Shown: positions 1 to 7,241 of the stretch, in pieces
How positions within the stretch are numbered: the first letter of the stretch is position 1
Layout of the letters: the number at the start of each line of letters is the position of its first letter
Origin: Desulfobacterales bacterium
GTDB taxonomy: Bacteria; Desulfobacterota; Desulfobacteria; Desulfobacterales; JASFBJ01
Assembly (NCBI GenBank): GCA_030149585.1
Contig: JASFBJ010000002.1
Location: forward strand, 1 to 31,728
Direction: 5' to 3'
DNA length: 31,728 bases
Notes under the pieces: model-generated
Databases searched by the model: none
Seen by the model: only the letters and a program-made list of their open reading frames with translations
What the model was told of the DNA's origin: nothing
Position numbers and translations under genes: made by a program

Positions 1-48
1 AGCAATGCACTCGCCATTGATTTCCTGAATCGTTTTAACAAGCACACC
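1..48 (+). other. Left-edge scrap, possible end of a broken ORF
   Basis: Frame 1 is open from the window edge and stops at the TAG formed at 58-60, inside the inverted-repeat element. The readable residues (NALAIDFLNRFNKHTKIW) vaguely resemble the core of an IS481/IS3-type integrase, but the stretch is too short to assign. It is recorded only because the element starting at 49 appears to interrupt something here. Confidence 0.15.
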
Positions 49-204
49 AAAATCTGGTAGTCCCTACAAAGCAATGCAGGTTTGGAAATACGGCCATGTC
101 TTGCTTTATAAACACCTGATTTTCGCTACGTGCTGCCAGAAGCTATAATATATAACTTGTTGAAATTATTGACCTGCACTGTTTTGTAGGGACTACCTGA
201 TTTT
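49..204. mobile_element. MITE-like element A, 156 bp, 33-bp terminal inverted repeats
   Basis: The left arm 49-81 and right arm 172-204 are inverted repeats matching at 30 of 33 positions; the arms contain GGTAGTCCCTACAAA and its complement. The interior of about 90 bp has no coding capacity. This is the architecture of a non-autonomous miniature inverted-repeat element. No second copy occurs in the window, so family membership cannot be tested here. The outer AAAATC part of the arms might be flank rather than element, in which case the core is 56-197. It separates the left-edge scrap from the reverse transcriptase scrap. Confidence 0.6.
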
Positions 205-301
205 CCTCGTAAGCCTCTGCTGTCACTTCATCCACTCCTCTGGCAGCATCCTTATTCAGACCCTTCCAGCAGATTGTCAAAAACTGAGCGTTTAAGAATT
301 C
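200..301 (-). pseudogene. Group II intron-type reverse transcriptase, N-terminal scrap
   Basis: On the minus strand a frame of about 34 codons reads through LNKDAARGVDEVTAEAYEEN. This matches the conserved start of group II intron/LtrA-type reverse transcriptases (the N-terminal RT region with the A-x-GVD-x-VT motif). It has no upstream N-terminus and no catalytic YADD region, and is bounded on one side by element A (ending 204) and on the other by the 180-bp MITE (starting 306). The open frame continues through the MITE, but those residues are not RT. It is a dead remnant. The family call rests on one motif. Confidence 0.5.
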
Positions 302-305
302 GTAA

Positions 306-485
306 GGAACGAGGACGAAATAACTTCCACAACTCTGCATCACAGCTTCAGGCCATCTTTGCCCGATATAAAATAACAAAAATCTTGAAATAGCTCGCTA
401 TTCCTGCAACTTTTGTAATTTTAGATCGAACAAACCCGACCTAAATCTGCGCGGCTGCTTGTGAAAGTTATTTCGTCATCGTTCC
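306..485. mobile_element. MITE-like element B, copy 1 (180 bp)
   Basis: The ends are a 27-bp inverted repeat (306-332 against 459-485) with two mismatches, beginning GGAACGAGGACG. Both flanks carry TAA (303-305 and 486-488), consistent with a 3-bp target duplication. A second copy of exactly the same length lies at 11156-11335 with about 15 differences (roughly 92% identity), and a truncated third at about 13570-13623. The centre folds into a nested hairpin: ACAAAA at 376 with TTTTGT at 411, and AATAGC at 389 with GCTATT at 397. There is no coding capacity. The right end touches the stop codon of the radical SAM gene. Confidence 0.82.
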
Positions 486-1402
486 TAAGATTCCTTTTTA
501 TATTTAGCCTGCCATGAATCACGTTTTTCAAGAGTTTGCTTGATTAACGCAAATATTTCCGGCTTATTTAAAGCCCAGTCTGGAGCCACCAGTTCTGCTG
601 GATGGGGATCGCCGGTGAGTCTATGGATAATCATGGACGACGGTAAACGCTCCAAAAAATCACATACCAAATTAGCATATTCAATCTGGTTCAGGCAAGA
701 ATATTGATTATTGCGGTAAAGTCTTTCCAGTGCGGTTCCTTTAACCACATATTGAAGGTGAAGTTTTACCCCGTCAATTCCCAGATCACCCAGCATTTCA
801 GCAGTTTCCATCATCATGGCCCGGTTTTCTCCAGGAAGGCCCAAAATAACATGGGCACAGATATTAATTCCCCTGTTGCGGGTATTTTCCACAGCTTTTT
901 TAAAGCAGGCAAAATCATGCCCCCTGTTAATTTTTTTTAAGGTAATATCATGAATCGACTGAAGACCATATTCAAGCCAGATCAAATACTGTTTGGCATA
1001 ATCGCTCAAAAGTGCAAGAATATGTTCGTTAACACAGTCCGGCCGTGTTCCAATGGACAGGCCAACTATATCCTCGACCGCCAGAGCCTGGTCATATAAC
1101 TGCTTTAAGGTTTTAAGGGGGGCATAAGTGTTGGTAAAAGATTGAAAATAGGCGATGAAATATTTAGCCTTAAATCGTTTGATAATCGCTTTTTTACTGC
1201 CTTCCAGCTGCGACCTGATTGAAAGACCGCGATTATGGGCACCGGTGCCGGAGCCTTTTTCATTGCAATAGATACATCCATTCCAGGATATGGTTCCATC
1301 CCGATTTGGGCAGGTCAAGCCGGCATCAACAGAAATTTTATGTACCCGAGCGCCATAGAGACCCTTTAAATAAGAGTTTAAATCATTATATCTTTTTTTC
1401 AT
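485..1402 (-). CDS. TIGR01212/YhcC-family radical SAM protein
   Basis: This 305-aa protein has the radical SAM cluster motif near residues 31-47 (CPNRDGTISWNGCIYCNEKG, a C-x(11)-C-x2-C-type arrangement seen in the YhcC/TIGR01212 family) and an N-terminal RYNDLNSYLKGLYGARVHKI. The later HVILGLPGE and DGVKLHLQYVVKGT segments are typical of the same family. Family members bind [4Fe-4S] and S-adenosylmethionine; the substrate of YhcC proteins is not firmly established. The length is normal. The ATG at 1402 has only a weak purine-rich leader. The stop TAG is made of TA from the MITE target site plus the first G of the inverted MITE end, so the element sits exactly at the gene end. Confidence 0.88.
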   Translation of the reverse strand: MKKRYNDLNSYLKGLYGARVHKISVDAGLTCPNRDGTISWNGCIYCNEKGSGTGAHNRGLSIRSQLEGSKKAIIKRFKAKYFIAYFQSFTNTYAPLKTLKQLYDQALAVEDIVGLSIGTRPDCVNEHILALLSDYAKQYLIWLEYGLQSIHDITLKKINRGHDFACFKKAVENTRNRGINICAHVILGLPGENRAMMMETAEMLGDLGIDGVKLHLQYVVKGTALERLYRNNQYSCLNQIEYANLVCDFLERLPSSMIIHRLTGDPHPAELVAPDWALNKPEIFALIKQTLEKRDSWQAKYKKES

Positions 1403-1626
1403 AGTCTTTTTTCACGGGTTTTTGGAAATTTTTTATTCATATTTGCGTTGCCGCCGAAAATACGCTTTTCAATTCTTCCGGTATATCTTGACCGATATTT
1501 CCAGAAATTATATAGAAAATCATAATTGCATTTTTTAATAGCGCGAAAACAGGGTTATATGCAATACTTTAACAAATATTAATTATCTGAAAATTTATAG
1601 TTCCTTTATTATGGAATTTGATCAAC
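1403..1626. other. Divergent intergenic region, radical SAM gene / mnmG
   Basis: About 220 bp between divergently transcribed genes should hold promoters for both. It is AT-rich, and I could not single out a convincing -35/-10 pair or operator. Confidence 0.3.
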
Positions 1627-3501
1627 ATGACTAATAACTCTTCAACATATGACATTCTCGTTATCGGAGCAGGCCATGCCGGTTGTGAAGCCGCTTTAGC
1701 AGCTTCCCGCATGGGTTGCAAGGTTTTGCTAACGGCGATTGATCTTGACAAACTGGCTGCCATGCCATGCAGTCCTTCCATAGGTGGTATGGCAAAGGGT
1801 CAGCTGGTAAGAGAGATTGATGCTTTGGGTGGTGAAATGGCCAGGATTACAGATCAGACGGCAATTTCCTACAGACTCTTGAACACCCGCAAAGGGCCGG
1901 CAGTACAATCCTCTCGAACACAAAATGATAAAATACGCTATCATATTGCAATGAAAAAGGTAATTGAAAACCAGCCCGATCTTGATTTAAAACAGGCTAT
2001 GGTGGAAAAGCTTGTGGTGGAAAATCATCGGGTAATTGGAATTCAGGATAATACAGGGTTTGAATATCTTGCCGATGCGGTTGTTGTGGCCACCGGTACT
2101 TTTTTAAGCGGTTTGATCCATATTGGTTCCAAGACGATTCAAGCCGGGCGTGCCGGTGAATTTGCCTCTTACGGTTTAGCCGCTGATTTAAAATCATTAG
2201 GGTTTGAGCTGGGACGCATGAAAACAGGCACGCCCCCCAGATTACACCACGATTCAATTGATTTCAGCCAATTTGAAAAACAGGAAGGCCAAACTGAACC
2301 AAGACCCTTTTCCTGTTTTACCGGCAAATTTGTTTTACCAAATAAGGCAAGCTATATCGGCTACACCAATTTAGTCAGCCATGAGATTATGCGAAAAAAT
2401 ATAACCCTTTCAGCCCTGTACAGTGGCGCAATAAAAGGAGTTCCAGCCAGATACTGCCCGTCTTTTGAGGATAAAATCATAAGATTCCCGGAGCGAGAAC
2501 GTCATCAGGTGATTTTACAGCCTGAAGGATTGAATACCAAAGAAATATATGCAAGCGGTCTTGGTAATAGTATGCCTCTGGAAATTCAGCTATTATTTGT
2601 TCATTCAGTCAAAGGCCTGGAAGAGGCCAGGATCATGCGACCGGCCTATGCCATTGAATATGATTATGTTAATCCCCTTCAGCTTAAATCCACCCTTGAA
2701 ACCAAAAAAATAAGCGGCCTGTTTTTAGCCGGCCAGATTAATGGTACTTCCGGTTATGAAGAGGCTGCCGCTCAGGGGCTGTGGGCCGGCATTAATGCTG
2801 CAAATAAAATACAAAACCGGGGTCCTTTTATTCTGGATCGTTCCCAGGCCTATATAGCTGTACTGGTAGATGATCTGGTAACCAGAGGAACTATGGAGCC
2901 ATACCGCATGTTTACCTCCAGAGCAGAATACCGTTTAATGCTGCGCGAAGATAACGCGGATTTAAGGCTGATGGAAAAAGGTTATGAACTTGGTTTAATT
3001 GACAAGGATCAAATCGCAAAATTACGAGAACGTAAAAGAAAAATAAAAACCGAAATTGAACGAATTAAAAAAATTACAATCAAACCGGATAAGCAAACCA
3101 ATACCTATCTGGCTGAAAAAAAGACCGGAAAAATTGATAATGGAATCCGTCTTGACAGGCTTTTGAAAAGAAACGAACTGGATTATAAGGCAGTGGAAAC
3201 TCTGGCACCTGGTTCTGAACCTTTGAGCAAGGTAATTACACATCAGGTTGAAATTGAAATCAAATATGAGGGTTATATCAAAAGACAGCTATCAGAAGTT
3301 GAAAAATTTCGCCATTTGGAGCGTATAAAACTTCCTGAAAATTTTGACTTTTCCAAAGTATATGGGCTTTCCAATGAAATTAAAGAAAAACTGATGGCTG
3401 TTCGGCCGGCTTCTTTGGGACAGTCATCCCGCATAGAGGGAATGACCCCTGCGGCAATTTCAGTATTAATGGTAGCCCTTAAAGCCTCAAAAGGTACCTA
3501 A
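1627..3501 (+). CDS. mnmG: tRNA uridine-5-carboxymethylaminomethyl(34) synthesis enzyme MnmG
   Basis: MnmG (GidA) is the FAD-containing subunit that, with MnmE, installs the carboxymethylaminomethyl group on wobble U34 of certain tRNAs, using methylene-THF and NADH. The 624-aa product has the FAD-binding GAGHAGCEAA at residues 14-23, the MnmG signature GGMAKGQLVREIDALGG around 53-69, and the GTSGYEEAAAQG segment in the second nucleotide-binding region. The C-terminal helical domain is complete. I prefer ATG 1627 over the in-frame TTG at 1618. mnmE is not in the window. The ABC gene pair follows after 7 nt, so they are likely co-transcribed. Confidence 0.96.
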   Translation: MTNNSSTYDILVIGAGHAGCEAALAASRMGCKVLLTAIDLDKLAAMPCSPSIGGMAKGQLVREIDALGGEMARITDQTAISYRLLNTRKGPAVQSSRTQNDKIRYHIAMKKVIENQPDLDLKQAMVEKLVVENHRVIGIQDNTGFEYLADAVVVATGTFLSGLIHIGSKTIQAGRAGEFASYGLAADLKSLGFELGRMKTGTPPRLHHDSIDFSQFEKQEGQTEPRPFSCFTGKFVLPNKASYIGYTNLVSHEIMRKNITLSALYSGAIKGVPARYCPSFEDKIIRFPERERHQVILQPEGLNTKEIYASGLGNSMPLEIQLLFVHSVKGLEEARIMRPAYAIEYDYVNPLQLKSTLETKKISGLFLAGQINGTSGYEEAAAQGLWAGINAANKIQNRGPFILDRSQAYIAVLVDDLVTRGTMEPYRMFTSRAEYRLMLREDNADLRLMEKGYELGLIDKDQIAKLRERKRKIKTEIERIKKITIKPDKQTNTYLAEKKTGKIDNGIRLDRLLKRNELDYKAVETLAPGSEPLSKVITHQVEIEIKYEGYIKRQLSEVEKFRHLERIKLPENFDFSKVYGLSNEIKEKLMAVRPASLGQSSRIEGMTPAAISVLMVALKASKGT

Positions 3502-3508
3502 ACCGATA

Positions 3509-4108
3509 ATGACTGATTTTAAAATCCAAAACCTTATTTTTCACGAAATAGGGCCAATTAATTTATCAATAGCTGCGGCTGAATGTGTCGGTCTAACCGG
3601 TCAGTCTGGAATCGGCAAAACTTTATTTTTAAGAGCATTGGGAGATCTGGAACCAAGCAAAGGTCAAATTTTGCTCGGCGAAGCCGCTATTGACAGCATA
3701 TCTGCTCCTGAGTGGAGAAAACAGGTGGGTTTATTGCCGGCAGAAAGCTCCTGGTGGTTTGATACTGTTGGAGAACATTTCAAAAAGGTTGACACGGCTG
3801 ATCTGGTTGCTTTTGGTTTTAATCAAGAAGTTATGGAATGGGATATAAGTCGACTATCCAGCGGAGAACGTCAGCGTCTGGCCCTTTTGCGTTTGCTGGC
3901 CAATCATCCCAGAGTTTTGCTTTTAGATGAACCAACTGCGAATCTGGATGAAGAAAATAAGCTGCAGGTTGAACATTATTTAACAGATTTTCTAAAGAAA
4001 AATCAGGTAATTGCTTTATGGATCAGTCATGATCTGCAACAGTTAAGCAGAGTAGCTTCCCGTATCTATAATATGAGTGCAAAAGGACTGACAATTTTAG
4101 AAAAATAG
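3509..4108 (+). CDS. ABC transporter ATP-binding protein, FetA/YbbL-like
   Basis: This 199-aa ATPase is short, as usual for FetA. It has Walker A GQSGIGKT at residues 31-38, an ABC signature LSSGERQR at 116-123, Walker B LLLDEPTANLD near 137-147 and the H-loop WISHD near 171. It pairs with the FetB-like permease 9 nt downstream; the E. coli FetAB pair exports iron and improves oxidative-stress resistance. The usual Q-loop glutamine is not visible: the segment reads LLPAESSWWFDTV, with Ala/Glu where Gln is expected. The iron substrate is inferred from homology only. Confidence 0.85.
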   Translation: MTDFKIQNLIFHEIGPINLSIAAAECVGLTGQSGIGKTLFLRALGDLEPSKGQILLGEAAIDSISAPEWRKQVGLLPAESSWWFDTVGEHFKKVDTADLVAFGFNQEVMEWDISRLSSGERQRLALLRLLANHPRVLLLDEPTANLDEENKLQVEHYLTDFLKKNQVIALWISHDLQQLSRVASRIYNMSAKGLTILEK

Positions 4109-4117
4109 GATAATTTA

Positions 4118-4915
4118 ATGCAGCTCATCTCCCTTTCAGCTTTTGATCTTTCTGTGGCTTCCCTTTTGATAATCGCCTTAGCTCTTTTATCTTTCAGGCT
4201 GAAACTGGGTTTGACTCAGCGGATATTGGTTGCCGGCCTGCGAACCACAATTCAGCTGCTTTTGATTGGATTTATTTTAAACGCCCTTTTCGCACGTGTA
4301 CATCTTTTATGGATGGCCCTGATTGCCATAATCATGTTCACAGTTGCAGGGCGAGAGGTTATGGTTCGTCAAAAAAGGCGGTTTATTGGATGGTACGGTT
4401 TTGCTATTGGAACATTATCCATGTTTCTCTCTTCTTTTACTATAACGGTTTTGGCACTAACAGTTATAATTCAGATCAAACCCTGGTATGAGCCTCAATA
4501 TGCAATTCCTCTTTTGGGAATGTTGCTGGGGAATACCATGAATGGGGTTTCAATAGGGCTGGATCGTCTGAGTTCATCGACCTTTAATGATCGAACTGTT
4601 ATTGAAGCCCGTTTGATGCTGGGGCAAACATGGGCAGAGGCTATGCGGGAAATCATCAAAGACAGCATTGCCGGTGGGTTGATTCCGATCATTAATTCAA
4701 TGATGGTTGTCGGACTGGTCAGTTTGCCGGGAATGATGACAGGCCAAATACTATCTGGCAGCTCTCCCATGGAAGCAGTTAAATATCAGATTTTAATTAT
4801 GTTTCTAATCGCCGGAGGAACCGGTTTTGGCACTGTTGCCGCAGTTTGGATGGGCTCCAGACGCCTTTTTGATGATAGACACAGGCTGCGCCTGGATCGT
4901 CTGAGAAAGGGATAG
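4118..4915 (+). CDS. FetB/YbbM (UPF0014) family ABC permease
   Basis: A 265-aa polytopic inner-membrane protein with about seven hydrophobic segments. The family-diagnostic C-terminal half is present: RLMLGQTWAEAMREIIKDSI, then GGLIPIINSMMVVGLVSLPG and SSPMEAVKYQI. It is the membrane partner of the ATPase just upstream and is probably translated from the same mRNA as mnmG. E. coli FetB is a putative iron exporter; the direction and substrate here are inferred. It ends 32 bp before the convergent cyclic-nucleotide-binding gene, with no clear terminator between them. Confidence 0.88.
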   Translation: MQLISLSAFDLSVASLLIIALALLSFRLKLGLTQRILVAGLRTTIQLLLIGFILNALFARVHLLWMALIAIIMFTVAGREVMVRQKRRFIGWYGFAIGTLSMFLSSFTITVLALTVIIQIKPWYEPQYAIPLLGMLLGNTMNGVSIGLDRLSSSTFNDRTVIEARLMLGQTWAEAMREIIKDSIAGGLIPIINSMMVVGLVSLPGMMTGQILSGSSPMEAVKYQILIMFLIAGGTGFGTVAAVWMGSRRLFDDRHRLRLDRLRKG

Positions 4916-4947
4916 GTGAAATTGGGATATTTTACTCATATTCTTTC

Positions 4948-5439
4948 CTACCAGAATTTTAAATTTATCTTGCCCTGAGCTTTTAGGAGCGCATTGGTGG
5001 TAATCCGTAATCTGTGAGCCAGGATTTCTGAAAAAATTCTGTAAAGGACATAGCCAAAGGCAGTTTTATCATTACCGCTTAAAGTCTTGGAATAAAATAT
5101 ATCAGTAGCCAGGCAAACTGTTTTAACTGCAGCATGGGCCGAAGCTGATCTGAAAGAGCTGTTAATTGCACCCATTTCACCAAAAAGGTCTCCTTTGCGT
5201 TGTAATAACGCAACTTTTTTCCCCTTTTTGGTAATACTTACCTGGCCGGATATAATAAAATAGACCCAGGTATCGGAAGTTCCCTCTTTGATGATGCATT
5301 CTCCTGTGCGATATTGTGTGATTTTGCTCATCTTAAGTAGATTATTCAACTCTTGCTCGGTAAAAGGTTCAAAAATGGGTATAGTCTTTATAAGATCAAT
5401 CAGATGACGATTTTCCATTAGAATTTTAGGCTCAGACAC
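4948..5439 (-). CDS. Cyclic nucleotide-binding domain protein (Crp-type sensor, no HTH)
   Basis: This 163-aa protein is essentially one cNMP-binding domain. It has a helical start (IPIFEPFTEQELNNLL), a beta-roll with GECIIKEGTSDTWVYFIISG, and the phosphate-binding cassette FGEMGAINSSFRSASA, including the Gly-Glu and the Arg that contact the cyclic phosphate in family members. There is no DNA-binding helix-turn-helix or other effector domain, so it is probably a stand-alone sensor that acts through a partner. The start is GTG 5439 with AGGAG about 8 nt upstream. It is transcribed away from the infC operon. The ligand cannot be told from sequence. Confidence 0.82.
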   Translation of the reverse strand: MSEPKILMENRHLIDLIKTIPIFEPFTEQELNNLLKMSKITQYRTGECIIKEGTSDTWVYFIISGQVSITKKGKKVALLQRKGDLFGEMGAINSSFRSASAHAAVKTVCLATDIFYSKTLSGNDKTAFGYVLYRIFSEILAHRLRITTNALLKAQGKINLKFW

Positions 5440-5882
5440 TTTTTTACTCCTGTTGGGATAAATGTTTAAATGATATTAATTCACATTATAGCAAAGAAAA
5501 TGCCATTTTTCAAAAAATCCTGGGAAAACTCTGGAAATATGCGGGAGATTTGGTATATTTTATAAAACTCTCACGAAAATTATATATGGTGTCCCGCATC
5601 TTCAGGATACTTTTGTAGCCATGAGCGTAAAAGATATCTTAATTATTGACCCTCACATAAATAATTTAACTGCCTTATCGGTCGGGATGTAATAATAAAT
5701 TTTCATGGAAATAACATAAATTTTTGATTTTTTTGTTGCTTTTCCCTTTGTTGTCATATATCAGGTTGAAGTTTGATAAAATTACCTGTAAAAAATAAAG
5801 TTTATATTTTAGAAGTTATAGCAAATTTTTTCAGGTAAGTATTCATTATGTGTTAAATTAAAATATTACAGGAGGTAAAAGC
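5440..5882. promoter_or_regulatory. infC operon leader and promoter region
   Basis: A 443-bp AT-rich gap. A weak sigma70-like candidate for infC is TTGTCA at 5751-5756 with TGATAA at 5774-5779 (17-bp spacer). An inverted repeat ATGCGGGA (5539-5546) / TCCCGCAT (5592-5599) brackets an AT-rich loop of unknown role. A strong Shine-Dalgarno GGAGG lies at 5871-5875. thrS, often found directly upstream of infC, is absent. Confidence 0.35.
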
Positions 5883-6422
5883 ATAGCTATACCGCGATAT
5901 AAATACAAATCTAGCCGGGGGCCAAAAACCAGAATTAATAAAGAGATCAGAGTTAAAGAAGTCAGGGTAATTGACCCGGACGGCAATCAGGTAGGAGTTT
6001 TGACGATTGATGAGGCATTGGCGGCAGCTGAAAATTTTAATCTGGATCTGGTTGAGATTTCACCAAACGGGAAACCACCTGTCTGCAAAATAATGGATTA
6101 TGGTCGGTTTAAGTATGAGCAGACTAAAAAACAGCATGAAGCCAAAAAGAAACAAAGCTCATTTCAATTAAAGGAAATCAAAGTCCGACCTAAAACCGGT
6201 GAGCATGACCTTCAGACCAAAATGGGTCATATCCGTAAATTTATCGACCGTAAAGACAAGGTCAAGGTAACTGTAATTTTTAGAGGGCGGGAAATTACGC
6301 TTTCCCAGAAAGGCCGGGAGCTTCTATCACGAATTGCGCAGGAATTTGAAGAAATAGCAGTTGTTGAACAGTATCCGAAATTTGAAGGCCGCACTATGAT
6401 GATGGTGCTGGCGCCAAAATAA
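5883..6422 (+). CDS. infC: Translation initiation factor IF-3 (ATA start codon)
   Basis: IF-3 binds the 30S subunit, keeps 50S away and monitors start-codon and initiator-tRNA pairing. An ATG/GTG/TTG-only reading starts at TTG 6000 and loses the N-terminal domain. In the same frame, coding continues back to ATA 5883 (read as M, then AIPRYKYKSSRGPKTRINKE and VRVIDPDGNQVG), 7 nt after GGAGG. That gives 179 aa, matching the usual IF-3 length with both domains. Rare starts (AUU in E. coli) are the known basis of infC autoregulation, because IF-3 rejects non-canonical initiation. The C-terminal domain shows IKVRPKTGEHDLQTK and KVKVTVIFRGREI. Confidence 0.92.
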   Translation: MAIPRYKYKSSRGPKTRINKEIRVKEVRVIDPDGNQVGVLTIDEALAAAENFNLDLVEISPNGKPPVCKIMDYGRFKYEQTKKQHEAKKKQSSFQLKEIKVRPKTGEHDLQTKMGHIRKFIDRKDKVKVTVIFRGREITLSQKGRELLSRIAQEFEEIAVVEQYPKFEGRTMMMVLAPK

Positions 6423-6518
6423 CAACTATAATTTTAGAATTAAAAGTTGGTTTGATTAGATTTTGGCGCTGCTGGAAGGGAAAATTTATTATTTTCCGGT
6501 AAAGATATTTATTTTTAT

Positions 6519-6565
6519 TGGCGCGAGCAGATGGCCTTTATGCTGCTTGCGCCATCTATTTTTTT
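6519..6565 (+). terminator. Hairpin plus T-run between infC and rpmI (attenuator candidate)
   Basis: The arms 6519-6530 (TGGCGCGAGCAG) and 6543-6554 (CTGCTTGCGCCA) pair over 12 bp with one G-T wobble. They are followed by seven T at 6559-6565, the form of an intrinsic terminator. It lies inside the operon, 17 bp before the rpmI start, so it would act as an attenuator. An upstream GGCGC at 6465-6469 could compete for the right arm. Autoregulation by L20 in this leader position is known in several phyla; applying it here is inference. Confidence 0.6.
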
Positions 6566-6582
6566 GCATCAAAGGAGAATTT

Positions 6583-6780
6583 ATGCCTAAAATTAAAACC
6601 AATAGGGCTGCTGCCAAACGGTTTAAAAAAACCGGTAAAGGAAAATTTGTTTTTGCTAAATCTCATGCCAGCCATATTTTGACAAAAAAAACAACTAAGC
6701 GAAAACGTTCATTAAGGCAATCCCAGATAATTAAAAAATGTAATGAAAAAGAAATCAGGCTTCTTTTGCCAAATGGCTAA
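6583..6780 (+). CDS. rpmI: 50S ribosomal protein bL35
   Basis: A 65-aa basic protein starting MPKIKTNRAAAKRFKKTGKG, the standard bL35 beginning, with the HILTKKTTKRKRSLR segment. The start is ATG 6583 behind AAAGGAG. An open frame extends further upstream to 6463, but that part is the hairpin leader and not protein. It lies between infC and rplT in the conserved order. Confidence 0.97.
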   Translation: MPKIKTNRAAAKRFKKTGKGKFVFAKSHASHILTKKTTKRKRSLRQSQIIKKCNEKEIRLLLPNG

Positions 6781-6820
6781 AAGGTTAAGTTTGAGCTTTT
6801 ATAATTAAGGAGAAAATAGA

Positions 6821-7168
6821 ATGCGAATAAAACGAGGTTATAAAGCCCGACGTCGCCGCAAAAAAGTCTTAAAACTCGCCAAAGGATATAGGGGTGGTCG
6901 CAGTAAACTTTTTCGCACAGCTGCCGATGCCGTAGATAAAGCCCTTATGTATGCTTATCGCGATCGCCGCCAGCGGAAACGAGTTTTTCGCCGTCTCTGG
7001 ATTGCCAGGATTAACGCGGCTGCAAGGATGAATAATCTGTCTTATAGTAAGTTTATTCATGGGTTAAAAAAGGCTAATGTGGAACTGGACCGTAAAGTTT
7101 TGGCTGAGCTGGCCATATCCGACCCTGCGGGTTTTACAGGGCTTACCAATCTGGCTGCCCAGGCATAA
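6821..7168 (+). CDS. rplT: 50S ribosomal protein bL20
   Basis: A 115-aa protein with the basic N-terminal extension (MRIKRGYKARRRRKKVLKLA, KGYRGGRSKLFRTA) that threads through 23S rRNA during early 50S assembly, followed by the globular part (RLWIARINAAARMNNLSYS). Length and composition are normal. The RBS AAGGAG lies 9 nt before the ATG. In other bacteria L20 represses this operon by binding the rpmI leader; the hairpin at 6519-6565 is the place to look for that here. Confidence 0.97.
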   Translation: MRIKRGYKARRRRKKVLKLAKGYRGGRSKLFRTAADAVDKALMYAYRDRRQRKRVFRRLWIARINAAARMNNLSYSKFIHGLKKANVELDRKVLAELAISDPAGFTGLTNLAAQA

Positions 7169-7241
7169 CAGGATGATATGCACGTTCCCAAAAATCGGCC
7201 TTTAAATTTATTTAGTATTAATTTTATAATGAGCAATACAC

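Noticed and set aside
143..379. A 78-codon minus-strand ORF taken as one gene
   Set aside because: It is a composite: its first 25 residues come from the 180-bp MITE, the middle from a reverse transcriptase scrap, and the end from element A.
5539..5599. Inverted repeat in the infC leader as a riboswitch or T-box
   Set aside because: Only an 8-bp pair with an AT-rich loop is seen; no T-box or known riboswitch motifs were recognised.
6463..6582. N-terminal extension of bL35 from an upstream TTG
   Set aside because: The extension is hydrophobic and unlike any bL35, overlaps the hairpin leader, and the ATG at 6583 has a perfect RBS.
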